A stretch of 64,000 nucleotides of DNA. It comes from Sweltsa coloradensis. Its lineage: Eukaryota > Arthropoda > Insecta > Plecoptera > Chloroperlidae. Position 1 is the first letter of the stretch; each line of letters begins with the position of its first letter. The position numbers and the translations under genes are program-made. The stretch covers positions 1-64,000 of the forward strand of contig JAMZAV010002173.1 in assembly GCA_024449915.1 (NCBI GenBank), in the 5' to 3' direction. The notes beneath the pieces were generated by a model, which saw only the letters and a program-made list of their open reading frames with translations, ran no database searches and was not told the DNA's origin. Below are positions 45,076-57,290 of this stretch, in pieces.

Positions 45076-45651
45076 TTATTATTATAATAATTATTATTAT
45101 TAGTAAAAAAGTAAAAAGGTTGAAAAACTTCCTACACGCCCAAGTCCAACCCTCTTACCGGGCATTGCACCGCCTACGAGACGAACTCCGCTGGGAAACC
45201 TTATTTTCTATTTCCCTTGGTTGATTATTTGACACAGATCTAATCGCGCCTGCCAAATTGCCTTCATCCTTGGTTCGTAATTCTCTAGTGGGTACAGCCT
45301 ACTGTTCGCAATCCAAGGAAGCGTCTACACGCGGGATCTCCTGTCTGGGTATTCCGGGACATTCAGAGACATGGAGAAAAACACGTTTTATGACAGGAAG
45401 ATTCAACAAAATAGTGGTAACCTGGTAAGAGGGAGTAGGACACACATTTTGGAGGTTGGTATCGGCCAGTAAGAATACGTCATTGATGAAACTTTATATT
45501 GTTGTCAATAAAGCATACATGTTCAGCCTTCAGCAAAAGATTTTTAATATTTTATTTTATTCAGCCAGAATCAATTCACTAATATGGTAAATTTTGAACT
45601 TTTCAACAAAATCCAAAATCCTTAAAATCAATTAAACTTTTGTAAATAATT
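45076..45651. other. Unassigned interval
   Basis: Begins with an ATT microsatellite. The moderately GC-rich stretch 45130-45450 has no ORF or domain that I recognise. Confidence 0.35.
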
Positions 45652-45654
45652 TAA

Positions 45655-46175
45655 CCCTTTATTTATAAGGCAGTGATATAATAATTTCCCACCACTTTTC
45701 AAAATCTACACAATTAAATCTGCCAGTTTTTTTTTATACTTTTAACCTGGGTAAAAATCTGCTTTGTTTTGTTCGGAATTGGTAGAATTTTTCCTTATTA
45801 AATTATAATGACTAGAAGGATTTTTGTAACGGTTCAAAAATAAAATTGTGTATAAAAACACTCAAAAACACAAATTTCCGGGATGTCCCGGATATTTTGT
45901 AAGCCTGTTAATGTAATAGATTCAACTTGAACATGAGAAAAATGGGAAAAATACAAAATTGCCAAAACCAATCTAATTTTTTTAAATCAAATCAAAATTT
46001 GGATTTTTCTAAAACTTTTATGTCAATTTGGTATCCAAAATCACCATTTTATTCCATAAAGGTCAAGGAGAAAAATATGTAAAAAAAATCCAAAGTTATT
46101 TTAAAAAATCACGAATTTTAAATTGTGAAGAAAGAAAGCAAAATTTTGGGTCCTTCTCTTTTGCCCTATAAAGGG
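45655..46175 (+). mobile_element. TIR element, TAA-flanked (copy 2)
   Basis: 521 bp. CCCTTTATTTATAAGGCAG at the left and TTTTGCCCTATAAAGGG at the right, TAA on both sides (45652-45654 and 46176-46178). Aligns to 1776-2267 over its whole length. Confidence 0.65.
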
Positions 46176-46179
46176 TAAA

Positions 46180-47044
46180 AAACGTTTTTGGAAAAGTTTT
46201 ACGTTAGAGTCCTTTATTTCCCCCCTCCGTGACAACTGCCAAAATGCCATAGAACTGCGGTGTCTGTCAGCCGAGCGAACAGAAATGTCCTATTCAATTC
46301 TCATTAGAATTTAATAGAACTTTCGAAGTCATTATTACAAGGAAAAGTCACGGATGTTATAACAAACTTGGACATACACTTTACATTAAACACAGTTCTA
46401 GAAATGTGTTAGCTTTTAATCATTGATAATTTAATAAAAGCAATGATATTAGTTACATATAAGAAATAACGCTGGAAAAATTAAGACGTCTTCAAACGTA
46501 CTGAGGTTGTTTGCGTCTGAAAAACGATGGCACTTATGGGCCATGGACTATTCATAGACGAATTACAAAATTTTGCATTAGATTCAAATCATTCTTTTTT
46601 CTGGCCGGGGGGGGGGGGTAAAATCTGTTTAGACGTTCTAGACATTGATTAAGATATTTAAAAAAACACTTTAACACTTTACAGGAAAGCAACTCCTGAT
46701 TTTACAATAAAAACAACATTTCGTTTCGTTTTGTTTGTTTCGTTTCCATGTTGAAAAAAAAGAAATTGAAAGTGGCAGCTCGTAAAACATTAAAATACAC
46801 TTGTACAAGCCAGCCGAGTACCTATTTTCCTCCTATGTGGATTAGTTTGGTTAATATTAGGAAATAGCCTTCTTGTTTATATAACCTTGTTTTAATCAAC
46901 TTCCATGCTTGAGAAATGTTAAATCTCTGTCTACTTAAGAATTGTCTTTGATTGTTATGATATATTTTTACTAAGAAAACGCCACAGTCGTTGCTAGACG
47001 AGTGAGCGAGCCATGCGTTAGAAGTTTTTGCTAAGTTGGTATAA
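46180..47044. other. Unassigned interval
   Basis: Contains a short stretch similar to the TIR element at 25362 (CAACTGCCAAAATG, CAGCCGAGCGAACAG), and a G run at 46607-46618. No gene recognised. Confidence 0.35.
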
Positions 47045-47452
47045 GGGCGCGTCAACACTGTAAGGCCTAATGCGCCACTCTAGCCTAATAGGTTGGAGGG
47101 AAAAGACTAGATCCAACTTTAGTTATAGGGGAGGAAAGGGGATGTTCCCGGGTACTCAACACATGGCTTGCTCATTCGTCTAACAACGACTTTGGCGTTT
47201 TCCACAAACATTTGTGGTCACAGACCCTTGTTCAACAAATACACCCCAGGCTAAATGGAACGGCCAGCTAGTGTGTGTGACTTAGTTTAGATACTGGCTC
47301 CAGCGTCAATGTAGGCCTATGAAAAATTCAAGACAATTTAGGCCTATAGGCGAACAAAAAAAATGGTTTTCACTTTATTTGGTCTCAGGGCGCGTCAACC
47401 GTTAGGTGATCATGTGCCACTCTAGCCTAAGGGATATATGGAGGGAAATCCT
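47045..47452 (+). repeat. Direct repeat pair of ~60 bp (47045-47107 and 47389-47452)
   Basis: GGGCGCGTCAAC...GCCACTCTAGCCTAA...GGAGGGAAA occurs twice about 344 bp apart. The spacing of two near-identical 60-mers around 280 bp of unique sequence could mark the ends of a small element or a local duplication. Confidence 0.5.
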
Positions 47453-48467
47453 ATGCTGGTCAGAACCAGCCACGGGTAGGTGAAAGAAAACGAGGGTTCT
47501 CACTTCGTGGTCGTCATCGTCTTTGGCATCGTTCGTGTTGTCATTGTCGTCGTCGTCAAGGAGGTCGTCAGGGAAGGGGCATAGGTTCCCGACGACGACT
47601 GCCAGAGGTCGCATCTTTTCGGGGAGTAATAAATATATACTTCTCTCTCTTTACAAGCTGACGATTGCGAGATGGACTTCGTCTCTCAGCTCGTCTTTTA
47701 CGATTAGCAGAGCCATGCTCTGTGCCTAATGCCCGACCATGCACAGCTTATGCCTACGTACGTAAGCGTACACCTATATCTAGAATTCATAGCGTAGGTT
47801 AGAATAAAGTAGGAGGTCTAGACTACAATTTTAATTATACCTATATACTATACTGCGTATATACTTCGGTATTGCACTGTTTCTTGTGGATGGCCAGCAA
47901 ATTTAATTAAATTGATAAATCTAACAAGAATAAACTCTAGAGAATGACATATTGACAACAAAAGCAAATGGAAAAAACACCGACTTTGAGATATGTTGTG
48001 AAGATAGCGACTTTCAAAATTGTTTTTATCGCAGGCTGTGGCCTTTTTTACTAATGGCAAATTTAAACAACTGCTATCGATGGTTTAAAAAAAATCACAT
48101 TTTTATTTCTTGTAGGTTTAAATCGCAACGTGTTTTGCTCATTTTGTTAGCAGTTCTCAGTTAACTGGTCACGGTCGTCTGTTTAAAATTTCAGCGCAAT
48201 CTATTCAGCGATTCGTCTGATTTTTATAGTACAAATTACGCAGAATGACCGAAGTGCCGTTTGAATTGAATTGTAGACTTCAGTCGCAGCGCTCCCTCGT
48301 CTTATTATATTCTATTTTTCAAAAAAAAGCCTGATGACGGAAATACTTTTCATTAATTTCCGAAACGTTGGTTTTATTGTAAAATAAAGAGTTGCTTTCC
48401 ACTTAAAAATGATTAAATTGTCTTCGAGCAAGCTTAATACGAAAATCATATGTATCTTTAAGAGAAC
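47453..48467. other. Unassigned interval with possible retroelement 3' trace
   Basis: 47505-47570 is rich in GTC/CGT triplets. 48325-48400 holds CTGATGACGGAAATAC...ATTTCCGAAACGTTGG, able to form a GGAAAT/ATTTCC hairpin, then TTGTAAAATAAAGAG. It looks like the 3' region of a retroelement, but I cannot place it. Confidence 0.3.
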
Positions 48468-48887
48468 AGCCAGCGGTTTAGCCGAGGTAGCTTAACCGGT
48501 TCCACTAGAACACCGAAGTTAAGCAAACTCGGGCGTGGTCAGGGGTAGAGTGGGTGACCGCTCTGCCCTGAAACTCACGTATATCGCTGGTTAGAGCAGA
48601 TGGAGGGTTTGAGAGCTAGTGTAACGGCTTCGTTCTCCTCGACGTCTGCTCGGCAGTCCGGGTTAGTGGAGGAACCTATATGACTGTCAAGATTACACCG
48701 TCCTTTCGGATGGGACGTTAAGCCGTTGGTCCCCTTGGTACTTTTCGAAAGGAGTAGGCTACGTGCCAGTACCGGGCTTTCCTCCTCCCTTCTGTTCATC
48801 CTTCATCCTCATCTATCACCACTCATCGTCTCGAATAGCCAAAGTGCATAAATATGAGACGTTAAGCAATATCCAATTCAATTAAGG
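48468..48887 (+). repeat. 5S rRNA-derived SINE, near full length
   Basis: The head contains 5S-like sequence: CACCGAAGTTAAGCAA...CGGGCGTGGTCAGG and GTGGGTGACCGCTC, corresponding to the internal promoter elements (A box, C box) of 5S genes. It lacks the correct 5S ends. A central part (CCTTTCGGATGGGACGTTAA, GCCGTTGGTCCCC) resembles conserved SINE central domains. The 3' part CTTCATCCTCATCTATCACC, ACTCATCGTCTCGAATA and GACGTTAAGCAATATCC follows. The tail is shared with the tRNA-headed SINEs at 14622-14764 and 61127-61225. Confidence 0.82.
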
Positions 48888-49400
48888 GAACTTTTTTCGG
48901 AAAAAATTACATTTAACAAAAAATATTGATATCTCGTAACTAAAGAACGTATCATATAAAGGACGTGCAGCTTTCTCTTCAAGTGTTTAAAATGCTATTT
49001 TATTCCGGGTCAACGACCTAAGTCCCGGAGAAAGAGTCCCCCAGATAAAAGTGTCTTGCCAGATTCACACTTTAAGCTTCTTAGGAGCCAATCGAAGTCA
49101 CGTATGATAAACTGTTTCCAATAACTTAATATAGGTTTTCCCCACTGAGTTGTAAATTCAGCTACGAACGTCGAGTGCCGATGTGATTAGGGGAAGATTT
49201 ACTAGTATAGCACAAGCCACGACCATCAATTTTTCATGCATAGCTACTCATAAAAACTTATTTACAAGAAATAAGGGACTTCATCCTTATCTGTCTGATA
49301 ACATACGACGTTCTTTCTGCACTTCGCATAACATCTACATAAGTTGAAACAGTCAACAAAGTATGACATTGTACAATACATAGACAATTAAATTTCTTCT
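48888..49400. other. Unassigned interval
   Basis: No recognised gene or repeat. Confidence 0.35.
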
Positions 49401-49402
49401 TG

Positions 49403-49632
49403 TGGGGGGGGGGGGGAACTTGCCCAAGGTACAATGCATGTCCTTCTTCATGTGTCAAACTATAGTGTATTAGAGTTAGGAAATTGTGAAGGGATGTCCG
49501 AGGACTGTTGAAGAGGACTCAATCCCTTGCATTCGCATTAACGACCTAGGAAAAACTCAGAAAAACCTTCAGTCAAAATTTCCGATCTCGACGGGACTCG
49601 AACCCAAGACCTCCCGAATCAGAGCCAACACT
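49403..49632 (-). repeat. tRNA-derived SINE family 1
   Basis: After a G run (about 49404-49416): CCAAGGTACAATGCATG, AAGGGATGTCCGAGGACTG, AATCCCTTGCATTCGCATTA, CCTTCAGTCAAAATTTCCG, TCGAACCCAAGACC. Slightly diverged copy with the head truncated. Confidence 0.7.
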
Positions 49633-51389
49633 GTGGTTACATGTAGACAAAGATCCTCAAGAGGCTGAACTGGTAACGTCTATAAATATCGATCAAGGGT
49701 TAGAGTAGGGATAAGCTCTCCGCGATTCCACTGGCCATCCCTATATAAGCAGTATGCTATTTATCTTGGCTGGCTCTAGCCCCTACCCCCCCACACTAAC
49801 ACGGAGACCAACTATTCGGAATTAACGTTCTAATAATCAATTACGTTGCTCAGATCCTATCAGTTCTCGTCCTTGGTCAAAAGATCTCGTTATGAAAAGC
49901 TATTTTGACACTCCAGCCCTTACACCCTTCCCAAAATCGAGTTGTATGCAATACATTTAAAAATATATTTTTATTGTGCTCAGTTTACAATGTCTCTCTT
50001 AGAATATGAAACCAACATTTGATTGGTTGTCACGCATTCTGCTGGTGCTGAGGTATAGGGAGGGGTAGAGTGGGGTATGACCGTATGTGGAGTGGTGCTT
50101 ACAATTGTCAATATTAGGCCTACTCTTAATTAATTAGATAGGGCGGCACTTTGTTTTGTCACATTTCCCAGTCTGCAGGCGTTATCAAACAAAGAAATGG
50201 GGTCGTAAGTAAGGTAATAGGGCAAGATGTACTTTTGAAATAAAGAATTATAAAATAATATATGCATACGGTACGACCAAATAATTACCAGAATTATATA
50301 ACTTAGGTTATAACTCAAAGATTAATAATTCTTAATAATAACATTCCATTTGGCCAAAAACAAGTGGACAAATAAGATCTCTTACCTTCATACAAAAAAA
50401 GGTTAACAAAAACTTATTTGCCAGCCCAAAAAAGAGGCATAGTCACGCTTGGCTATATGAAAACCAACATACCAAGTTAGCCAAATTATATATTAAAAAA
50501 ATAAACAGTTATGTTTAGTTTAAACTTCCTAGGGGTCCCCCAAACAAAGTTCAGGTAAATTACTAAACAAAATAGTGTGCTCGGCACTCTCAAGCCGTGA
50601 CCGTGTATAACCACGTGACACTCCAGTAGTTCTTGTACACAGAGTTCGGGCCCACTTGCCGGCCCGCACGAGGGTATGAACAAGTCCTTCACGAAAGATT
50701 GTTAAGTAAGCTACTTACAGTTCGTCCGGTAAATATTCAACACGTTACCAGAAGTCCTTGCAGAGTTGATCAGTGATGGGTCGGTTGTCCGAAGCACCTA
50801 TCTCGATCCGGCCGGAAGAGGAGTTGTGGTGGTAGGGTGCACGGTGCGCTGTCAAACCGTCCAGGGTCTCCACAATGTCCCACTTGGTTGTGGAACTAAT
50901 TAAACGCTCCAACGTCACAAAAGTTCCAGTTGAGGGGTATGGAATAGCACGCGCGACACTGTTCCACACTTCCCAAAAAGTTCCAGGTCTCACAGACAGA
51001 GAATCAAACACTCACAATGTTTTAAGAATCAAATAACATCGCCAATCCTGCATACAGCAGACGACACGGAGATCCACCCTACACGACAGCCTGACTAACA
51101 GTGACTCGCACACATTCACAGTGTCCTCCCTTCACCAGCAAAACCGCATTGATGACTTCACTAGGTACTAGAGATAACAGTATCATTACAGAATGACTAT
51201 GATCTAAACAGTACAGAATACAAACAAGTTACATGTTCAAAGGTCAGAGCAGCTGATATGAGATGGTTCTCAGGTGAGGATAAAGATTTATTGATTGATT
51301 AAGGGCTTAATTATAGGCGGGATTAAGGCCAGTGAGGCCTTTTCTTACATCCAACCTTTAAAATGTGTGATACAAATTGATACTACCTC
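49633..51389. other. Unassigned, partly GC-richer DNA
   Basis: 50540-51180 is less AT-rich than the surroundings and holds minus-strand frames at 50486-50692 and 50745-51011 with no motif that I recognise. It could be an exon or an old element; I cannot support either. Confidence 0.3.
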
Positions 51390-51786
51390 GGGTACTCTTT
51401 CGGTTAAGAATGGCCAACTTTTAAACACTGTTTTAAACTGTGTTGTGTGTGAAAGGTTTTGAAGGTTTTTTTGGATTAAAATAGCGACGAAGATATTTTT
51501 TGTTTTTAGGATTTTTTTATTATGTTTTGTAAGGTTACTTGCAGTGAGTGTACGGCTCGGTGGAAGTGCTCAGTTCTCAGCATGAGAGGCCTAAAGGCGC
51601 GTCACTCCTCGCTACTTATAACTTACTTTTGTTTATGAAACAGCATGAAATGAAACTTGCGAGTGAATTTTTTTGTTACATACAACTACAAATATAAAAT
51701 ATAAAGCATTTACAGTGGTTTTGCGAAGTTTTTGAGAGAAAAATACAGTGGTAAAGAGTTGGCCATTCCCAACCGAAAGAGTACCA
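51390..51786. mobile_element. MITE-like element with GGTACTCTTTCGGTT ends
   Basis: Left GGTACTCTTTCGGTTAAG then AATGGCCAACTTTT; right AAGAGTTGGCCATT then CCCAACCGAAAGAGTACC. Inverted repeats of about 33 bp around 330 bp of non-coding sequence. Target duplication not clear. Confidence 0.6.
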
Positions 51787-52128
51787 ATTATAGTATGACA
51801 GATTACTACACACTACTACTAGCACACTACGAAATATTGAAACACAAATTAATATTTAACATATAAAAGTTACTTAAATATATTATGGCGGTTGCCATTC
51901 ATATACACATCCATCCATCTCTTTTATTCGGTTAAAATTTTAACAAAAATAGAATTAATAACAACAACAATAACAACATTAATTTTATATGTGAGTTTTA
52001 TCACGCATTTATTTATTATTTATTTTTTACATTTTAGCACAGATTAATATGATATTAAATTATATTAACCATCAGGCAAACTGACTTATAAAGCATTATA
52101 TAATGACGTTATCTTAATTTTAAAGATG

Positions 52129-52131
<3 letters not shown>
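51787..52131. other. Unassigned AT-rich interval
   Basis: No recognised feature except AT-rich and AAC/ATT-rich stretches. Confidence 0.4.

Positions 52132-52181
<50 letters not shown>
52132..52181 (+). repeat. (GA)25 microsatellite
   Basis: Uninterrupted GA dinucleotide run. The SLSLSLS peptide read from it on the minus strand is an artefact. Confidence 0.95.
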
Positions 52182-52183
<2 letters not shown>

Positions 52184-52313
52184 CAGCGATAAGGTATAAG
52201 CTGGTGTCTGGGTAGGTGTGCACTGTGCATCTGTGGCTTGCGCACGTGTGGGCTGGTTATTGCTGTTGATTGTGTGATGAAATGCGATTTAAGGACTGTT
52301 ACATGGTCCATTA

Positions 52314-52953
52314 CTCCGAAGCTTCGCAAACTCTTTTTCAGGCGCGTTGTTGGATGAGCGTAATAAGTGCATTGAGCTGCCACGTGTTATGCAGATGGTA
52401 TTTAAATTGATTTCGTTTTCTCATTGCTATGGCCTGCGAGACACGCTTGGTAATATTGTTTTAATTTTTACGACGACGACATGAGGATCAGAGGCGCACA
52501 CTACATTACAATCGAATAAAGCATGTAGGTGTTATAAGTCGAAGAAATTTTGTTAAAAACGAAAAAAAGCGTAAAATTGCGATTTTCATGAGAAATAATT
52601 TTTCGATTGCGCTCAAATTTCACATGAATATATTAATTCTTAAAATTAAGGTTCTGTGGAAAAAGAATTAAATCGGATAAAGCATATAGGTGATATAAGT
52701 CGAAGATTTGTTTTAAAAATCGAAAAAAATCGAAAAATTGCGATTTTCATGAGAAATAATTTTTTGATTACGCTCAAAATCGTGGCAGTTCTAAGTTCAG
52801 AGATTTCGAAGGCCTCCAAAAAATGTAATTGCAATTAGACTATTGGTTACGCCGGAATCGTGTTAACAAACACACAAAAATACGAACAGAAAGAGAGAGA
52901 AAAAAACGGATTTTCCAGTGTATTGAAATGGAATCTTTGCTTTGCTCATCCAA
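52314..52953 (-). mobile_element. Helitron2-like element, type II (copy N), with foreign interior segment
   Basis: The 3' end at 52314 (CTCCGAAGCTTCGCAAACTC...GGCGCGTTGTTGGATGAGCG) and 5' end at 52953 (GCTTTGCTCATCCAA) bracket about 500 bp of type II sequence. 52368-52505 (containing TTACGACGACGACATGAGG) has no match in other copies and looks like an insertion or replacement. Confidence 0.65.
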
Positions 52954-53347
52954 TCACTTCATAACCTACAAGTACAACCAAGATGTTTTCTCAAGGTTAC
53001 TTAAGAGATTCAAGGCTAGTACTTCCAATCAAATGGAAAAATACTAAACGATCAAACTATTTAATTCAGAAGTATATTGCTAGAGAATATTGCTAATACA
53101 TTTGAATAAGTTATGTCGTGATAGTTAAAAAAAAAACAGCTTTCTAATCTATCTTTAGGTCAGGTTGAACATAACTATTTGTCGGTTATTTTATTCTTCT
53201 CAAATGTAAACAGAATGTATTCAATTGTGTAAAAGCAGTGTAGCATATGTTTTCTTCACTGTTGGTTTCTAACACTTGAAACATTAACAAAAATACGTGG
53301 TCAAAAGTCATCGACGTCTACACTATTAAGGGTTGGGTTATTTATTA

Positions 53348-53804
53348 CTAGGAAGCTTCGCAAACGCTTTTTTAGGCGCGTTGTTGGATGAGCGTAATGT
53401 TTAAAAACGAAAAAAGAGTAAAATTGCGATTTTCATAAGAAATAATTATTCGATTACGCTCAAATTTCACATTAATATATTAATTCGTAACATTAAGGTT
53501 TCATGAAAAATCGTTACAATCGGATAAAGCATGTAGGTGTTATAAGTCGAAGAAATTAATGTTTTAAAATCGAAAAAAATCATAAAATTGCGATTTTCAT
53601 GAGAAATCATTTTTCGATTGCGCTCAAAAACGTGGCAGTTCTAGGTTTAGAGATTTTGAAGGCCTCCACAAAATTTTGTACAATTGGAGTATCGGTTTAG
53701 CCGGAATCGTGTTAACAAACAGCCAAAAATACAAATAGAAAAAAAAACACTCCGGATTTTTTTCTCCAGTGTAGTGAAATGGAATCTTCGCTTCGCTCAT
53801 TCAA
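53348..53804 (-). mobile_element. Helitron2-like element, type II (copy P)
   Basis: 457 bp from CTAGGAAGCTTCGCAAACGC (53348) to CTTCGCTCATTCAA (53804), with the type II leader CACTACACTGGAGAAAA in reverse. Complete, with one internal unit. Confidence 0.8.
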
Positions 53805-53834
53805 TAGGGAATATGCACCAAGTCCAAATATTGA

Positions 53835-54175
53835 CGTGGGTGTAAGAAATGGATAGAAAACCACTTAAAACGCCATCATACTGCAATTAAAAGTAATTTA
53901 CAGAAAATATTTTAAATGCTATTGAGGCTCAAAGTTTGTAGTATTTTATAACCCGCGCAAACAGCACGTGACGTCAAGATTGAGGTCTAGAGCACGATAG
54001 AGCATTGTTCACCAATGGGCTTACATACAAACTTAGATTGCAAAGTTAATATCACTTTTTGGCATCACCTTATTGGCCGATTCGCATCAATACCATATAG
54101 TGACGTAGAGGCTCATTTTTCCCGCCATTATTATTGATGCAACTTTCAGCTTATACTTTTATAAATGAAAATCTT
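53835..54175. mobile_element. MITE-like inverted-repeat element (CCCGC/ACGTCA family, copy 1)
   Basis: Left TATTGAGGCTCAAAGTTTG...AACCCGCGCAAAC...GTGACGTCA; right TGACGTAGAGGCTC...TTTTTCCCGCCATTATT...AACTTTCAGC. The inverted arrangement, and resemblance to 56820-57290, suggest a diverged MITE family. Confidence 0.4.
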
Positions 54176-54261
54176 ATTTAAATAATAAATAATATGATTA
54201 ACGTATTCAGAATGAAGTCCTTAATGTAGTGGAGTGATAAAAAAGTTTATGTATATTCCCT

Positions 54262-54365
54262 TTATTTTCTATTCACCACGTACAGTTATTAGACCATATA
54301 CAGAGCATATTGATGGCGACAAGAATAAAATGGCATAGCCCCATAACACAAAAGTGTCTTGCCAC
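54262..54365 (-). mobile_element. LINE-type 3' end (family L1b, copy 2)
   Basis: GTACAGTTATTAGACCATAT, GATGGCGACAAGAATAAAAT and CACAAAAGTGTCTTGCCAC are the reverse complement of 26995-27110. Confidence 0.6.
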
Positions 54366-54857
54366 CATTTACAACATTATTAATACATTAATAAACTAAC
54401 TCATAACGCATATTCACATACATAACATAATAACAAAACACATGTTCTTACCCAATGTCGGAAACCAAATCAAATGTGAGACAAAATCCAAAAGTAAACC
54501 CCCTAATAGTCTATAGGTGTACAATAGTCTTCATGTTGACGACAGTGTCGACTCTGAAGACGTCCACTGCACATGGTTTGAGCCTAGGCTAGAGCCTAGA
54601 GGTATCGCTTTGTTATAGTTTCAACAAAGTGCAAGTCTTATTTAATGTAATTCATTAGTATTCATAATTTATAGCTCTAATTTATAACGCACGGATTACA
54701 CAGATATTTGGTGGAGGTGCCGGGTATAATGGCAGAAATATTTTTTCTGTAAAAGGTACATTCAGATACAATCAGATATTTATTAGATCACATCTGTTAA
54801 CTAAAGCGTAACCTTGATTTGCAGTCGCATCAGCAATCCTGACTATGATTGTTTCAA
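54366..54857. other. Unassigned interval
   Basis: Contains the recurrent motif GGTGGAGGTGCCGGGTATAA at 54711-54730 and a short SINE-body-like CAGCAATCCTGACTATG near 54830. Confidence 0.35.
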
Positions 54858-55227
54858 TGGCTGTTTGTTCGCGATTTACCGGGCAAACGGCTTATGCGAT
54901 CTTGATGAAAATTTGAGGGGACCTTCGAAATCTCTTAACTAAGACTTGCTACGTTCTGAGGTACAATCTATGAAATATTTCTTATGATAATCGTACTTTT
55001 ACGATGTTTTCCGATTTTTATTTTCTAATGAGATATTTTCGTGATATTCGGCAATCGGCTTATGCGATCTTGATGAAACTTTATGGGAACGTTGAAAATC
55101 ACTGAATTTGTAAATATTATGATTTTAGAGACATTTGAAGCAATATTTCAAAGAAATAGTACTTTTACGATTTTTTTTAAAAAGCTCATCCATCAACGCG
55201 ACTGGTAGCGTTAGCGAAGCACCCTAG
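54858..55227 (+). mobile_element. Helitron2-like element, type I, 5'-truncated (copy Q)
   Basis: Begins abruptly inside the leader (GGCTGTTTGTTCGC) and runs to GCTCATCCATCAACGCGACT...GCGAAGCACCCTAG. The GGATGAGCG start is absent. It shares with copy G the second GGC...TTATGCGATCTTGATGAAAC module. Confidence 0.7.
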
Positions 55228-56815
55228 TGATGATAATCAAGGCAGTTTATTCTTGCTGACTAATACTTCATATTCTTCCTACTCAAAATGTACGTAAATC
55301 GTACTCTAGGATTATATTTGATCTTCCCTCTATAACACGGGTACTCAAGTCAGAATCAACAATCTGTGTTTGCCCCGACTCAACACCCCTCCATTATCTT
55401 CGGCAAACAACTGTGCCATGCAGTCAATAGACGTCGAACTAGAAGAGTTTCGAGTGAATGAAAGCGTTTGCTCGTGCATGACTAACTTTCTCTCTCTTGC
55501 TGACTAGCGCACAGCCAACCTACTTTCATACACGGCGCAAATTATTCACGTTCGTCGTGTACCATTTAAACTGGGAGAACTAAACTTGAAAAATGTTATT
55601 AAAAACAAAAGTTCATTAGTTTAGTAATCTGGAAAAATTAAACTTTTTACAAGTTGAATTTAAGAAAAAAAAATATAAATAAAATACTTTTTGTATTTAT
55701 TACTTTAATATCGTGTGCACTGTCTTGACAGACGAACTGTACACTTATTGGTTGGTGGAGGTGCCGGGTATAATGAAGGAAATACTAAAGAACAGTATTT
55801 TGCCTGTATAAACGAGTATTTAAGCACATTATGTAATGTACGCTAATGTATATCAGATTAAATAAGGTACACAAACTAATTAATTATCAACCATTAATCC
55901 GATCACATATTTTAGTTAAATTACAGGTTAAAGCGTATGCTCTATAGAGGTGAGTGATTAAAATTATATTCATGTACACGTAAACTCTGTGTAAGGGCGT
56001 CTTCAAACAATGGTGGCACTTATATTTGTTATGCTTGATCATAAGCAATTAATAATTATTTATTTATTTATTAATCACCAAGTGGATTCTCTACTTTGCA
56101 ACATTCCGATGGTAAATACTTCCACTGGCTGGTTTTGTAGTGGCGAATATGTGCGCATAAATAGATTATCCGTAATGCAATAACCTCGTTCATTACACAA
56201 TAACTGCTCGGCTGCCTCCTACCAGATTGGCAGCAAGAGCATACCCATAATATTATGGCTGAGAGAATTACGTATTTTAATTTCACCCAAGCAGCTGAAT
56301 TAGTGAACCAATTTCAGTTGATTGCCTCGTACTGTGTAATAAACCTAGGTGACCTGAAGTTAAAGAGGTAATCAGCATACATGAATAAACTTGCTTCAAA
56401 CTGCCACAATCAAAAGGCAGTTTATGGCTTAATGACATCCTAAGTTAAACCGGATCACTTTTAGATAATGACTAATAAGAATTATCTTATGACTAAGTTT
56501 ATTAGAATTGTATACAAAGACAGTCATATAAAGAAGATATTACTTACCGTTATGGTCAAATAAAATTGTTTCAGAACAATCTCGTTTGATTGTTCATTGA
56601 TCTCTGGATTGATTCGTCGTATCGATGATGAAGTGTCGATAACAAGGCGTCGATGATGAGGCGTCGACGATGTGCTTTATACTACAGCTCTTCAAGTCAC
56701 AGCGACCCAAAGTAACAACTATGGTAATCAATAGGGTATTTGCATAAGTTACCGATATCACTAAAAATGTATGTGCAATGTACAAAAATGGTATAAACGT
56801 TAATTAAAGGTTTTT
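55228..56815. other. Unassigned interval
   Basis: Contains GGTGGAGGTGCCGGGTATAA at 55752-55771. 56630-56672 has a short GTCGATGATGAGGCGTCGA-type repeat. No recognised gene. Confidence 0.4.
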
Positions 56816-56819
56816 TAAA

Positions 56820-57290
56820 GTTAATCGTTCAATATCTATTGAGGGTCAAAGTTTGACATTTAAAATTTCCCGCACATTTATTTTGAAACGACTGCCTACG
56901 TCACCGGCCTTCATGACGAACACGAACACCGCCTAGATAAAAGGCAAAATTCCCTCCTTTTACTAAAGTCTTTGGTTCATACAACAATGGCCAACTATAA
57001 ACAACATTTGATGTCCTTTACCAAGTATTTTAATCAACATTGTGTTTTTACTTATTATCAATTAAAATACGGTTAAAAGTTTACGTTGTGATATACTAAA
57101 TGTATAAAATAAAATATTAAGCACATTAGAACAAACGAGATGTCAAAATGTGCTTCTACAGCCAAGATAATCTCCGAAAGCGAGTGACTTGATATATCGT
57201 TACGTGATTGGTTGATTGGTGTCATGAAGGCTGGTGACGTTTGACCCGTTTTTTTTCCGCCAAAATTAGTAGGAAACTTTCAACCTTATT
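56820..57290. mobile_element. MITE-like inverted-repeat element (CCCGC/ACGTCA family, copy 2)
   Basis: CGTCACCGGCCTTCATGAC at about 56901 is mirrored by GTCATGAAGGCTGGTGACG at about 57221. The outer parts (AGTTTGACATTT...TTTCCCGC; CCGCCAAAATTAG...GAAACTTTCAA) also mirror imperfectly. About 470 bp, non-coding. Confidence 0.5.

Noticed and set aside
48468..48600. A genuine 5S rRNA gene
   Set aside because: Only the internal-promoter part resembles 5S; the ends do not pair and SINE sequence continues for 300 bp.
50486..51011. Minus-strand ORFs as a host gene
   Set aside because: No domain recognised, interrupted frame, no clear splice structure.
52120..52383. SLSLSLS-containing ORF
   Set aside because: Produced by the GA microsatellite.
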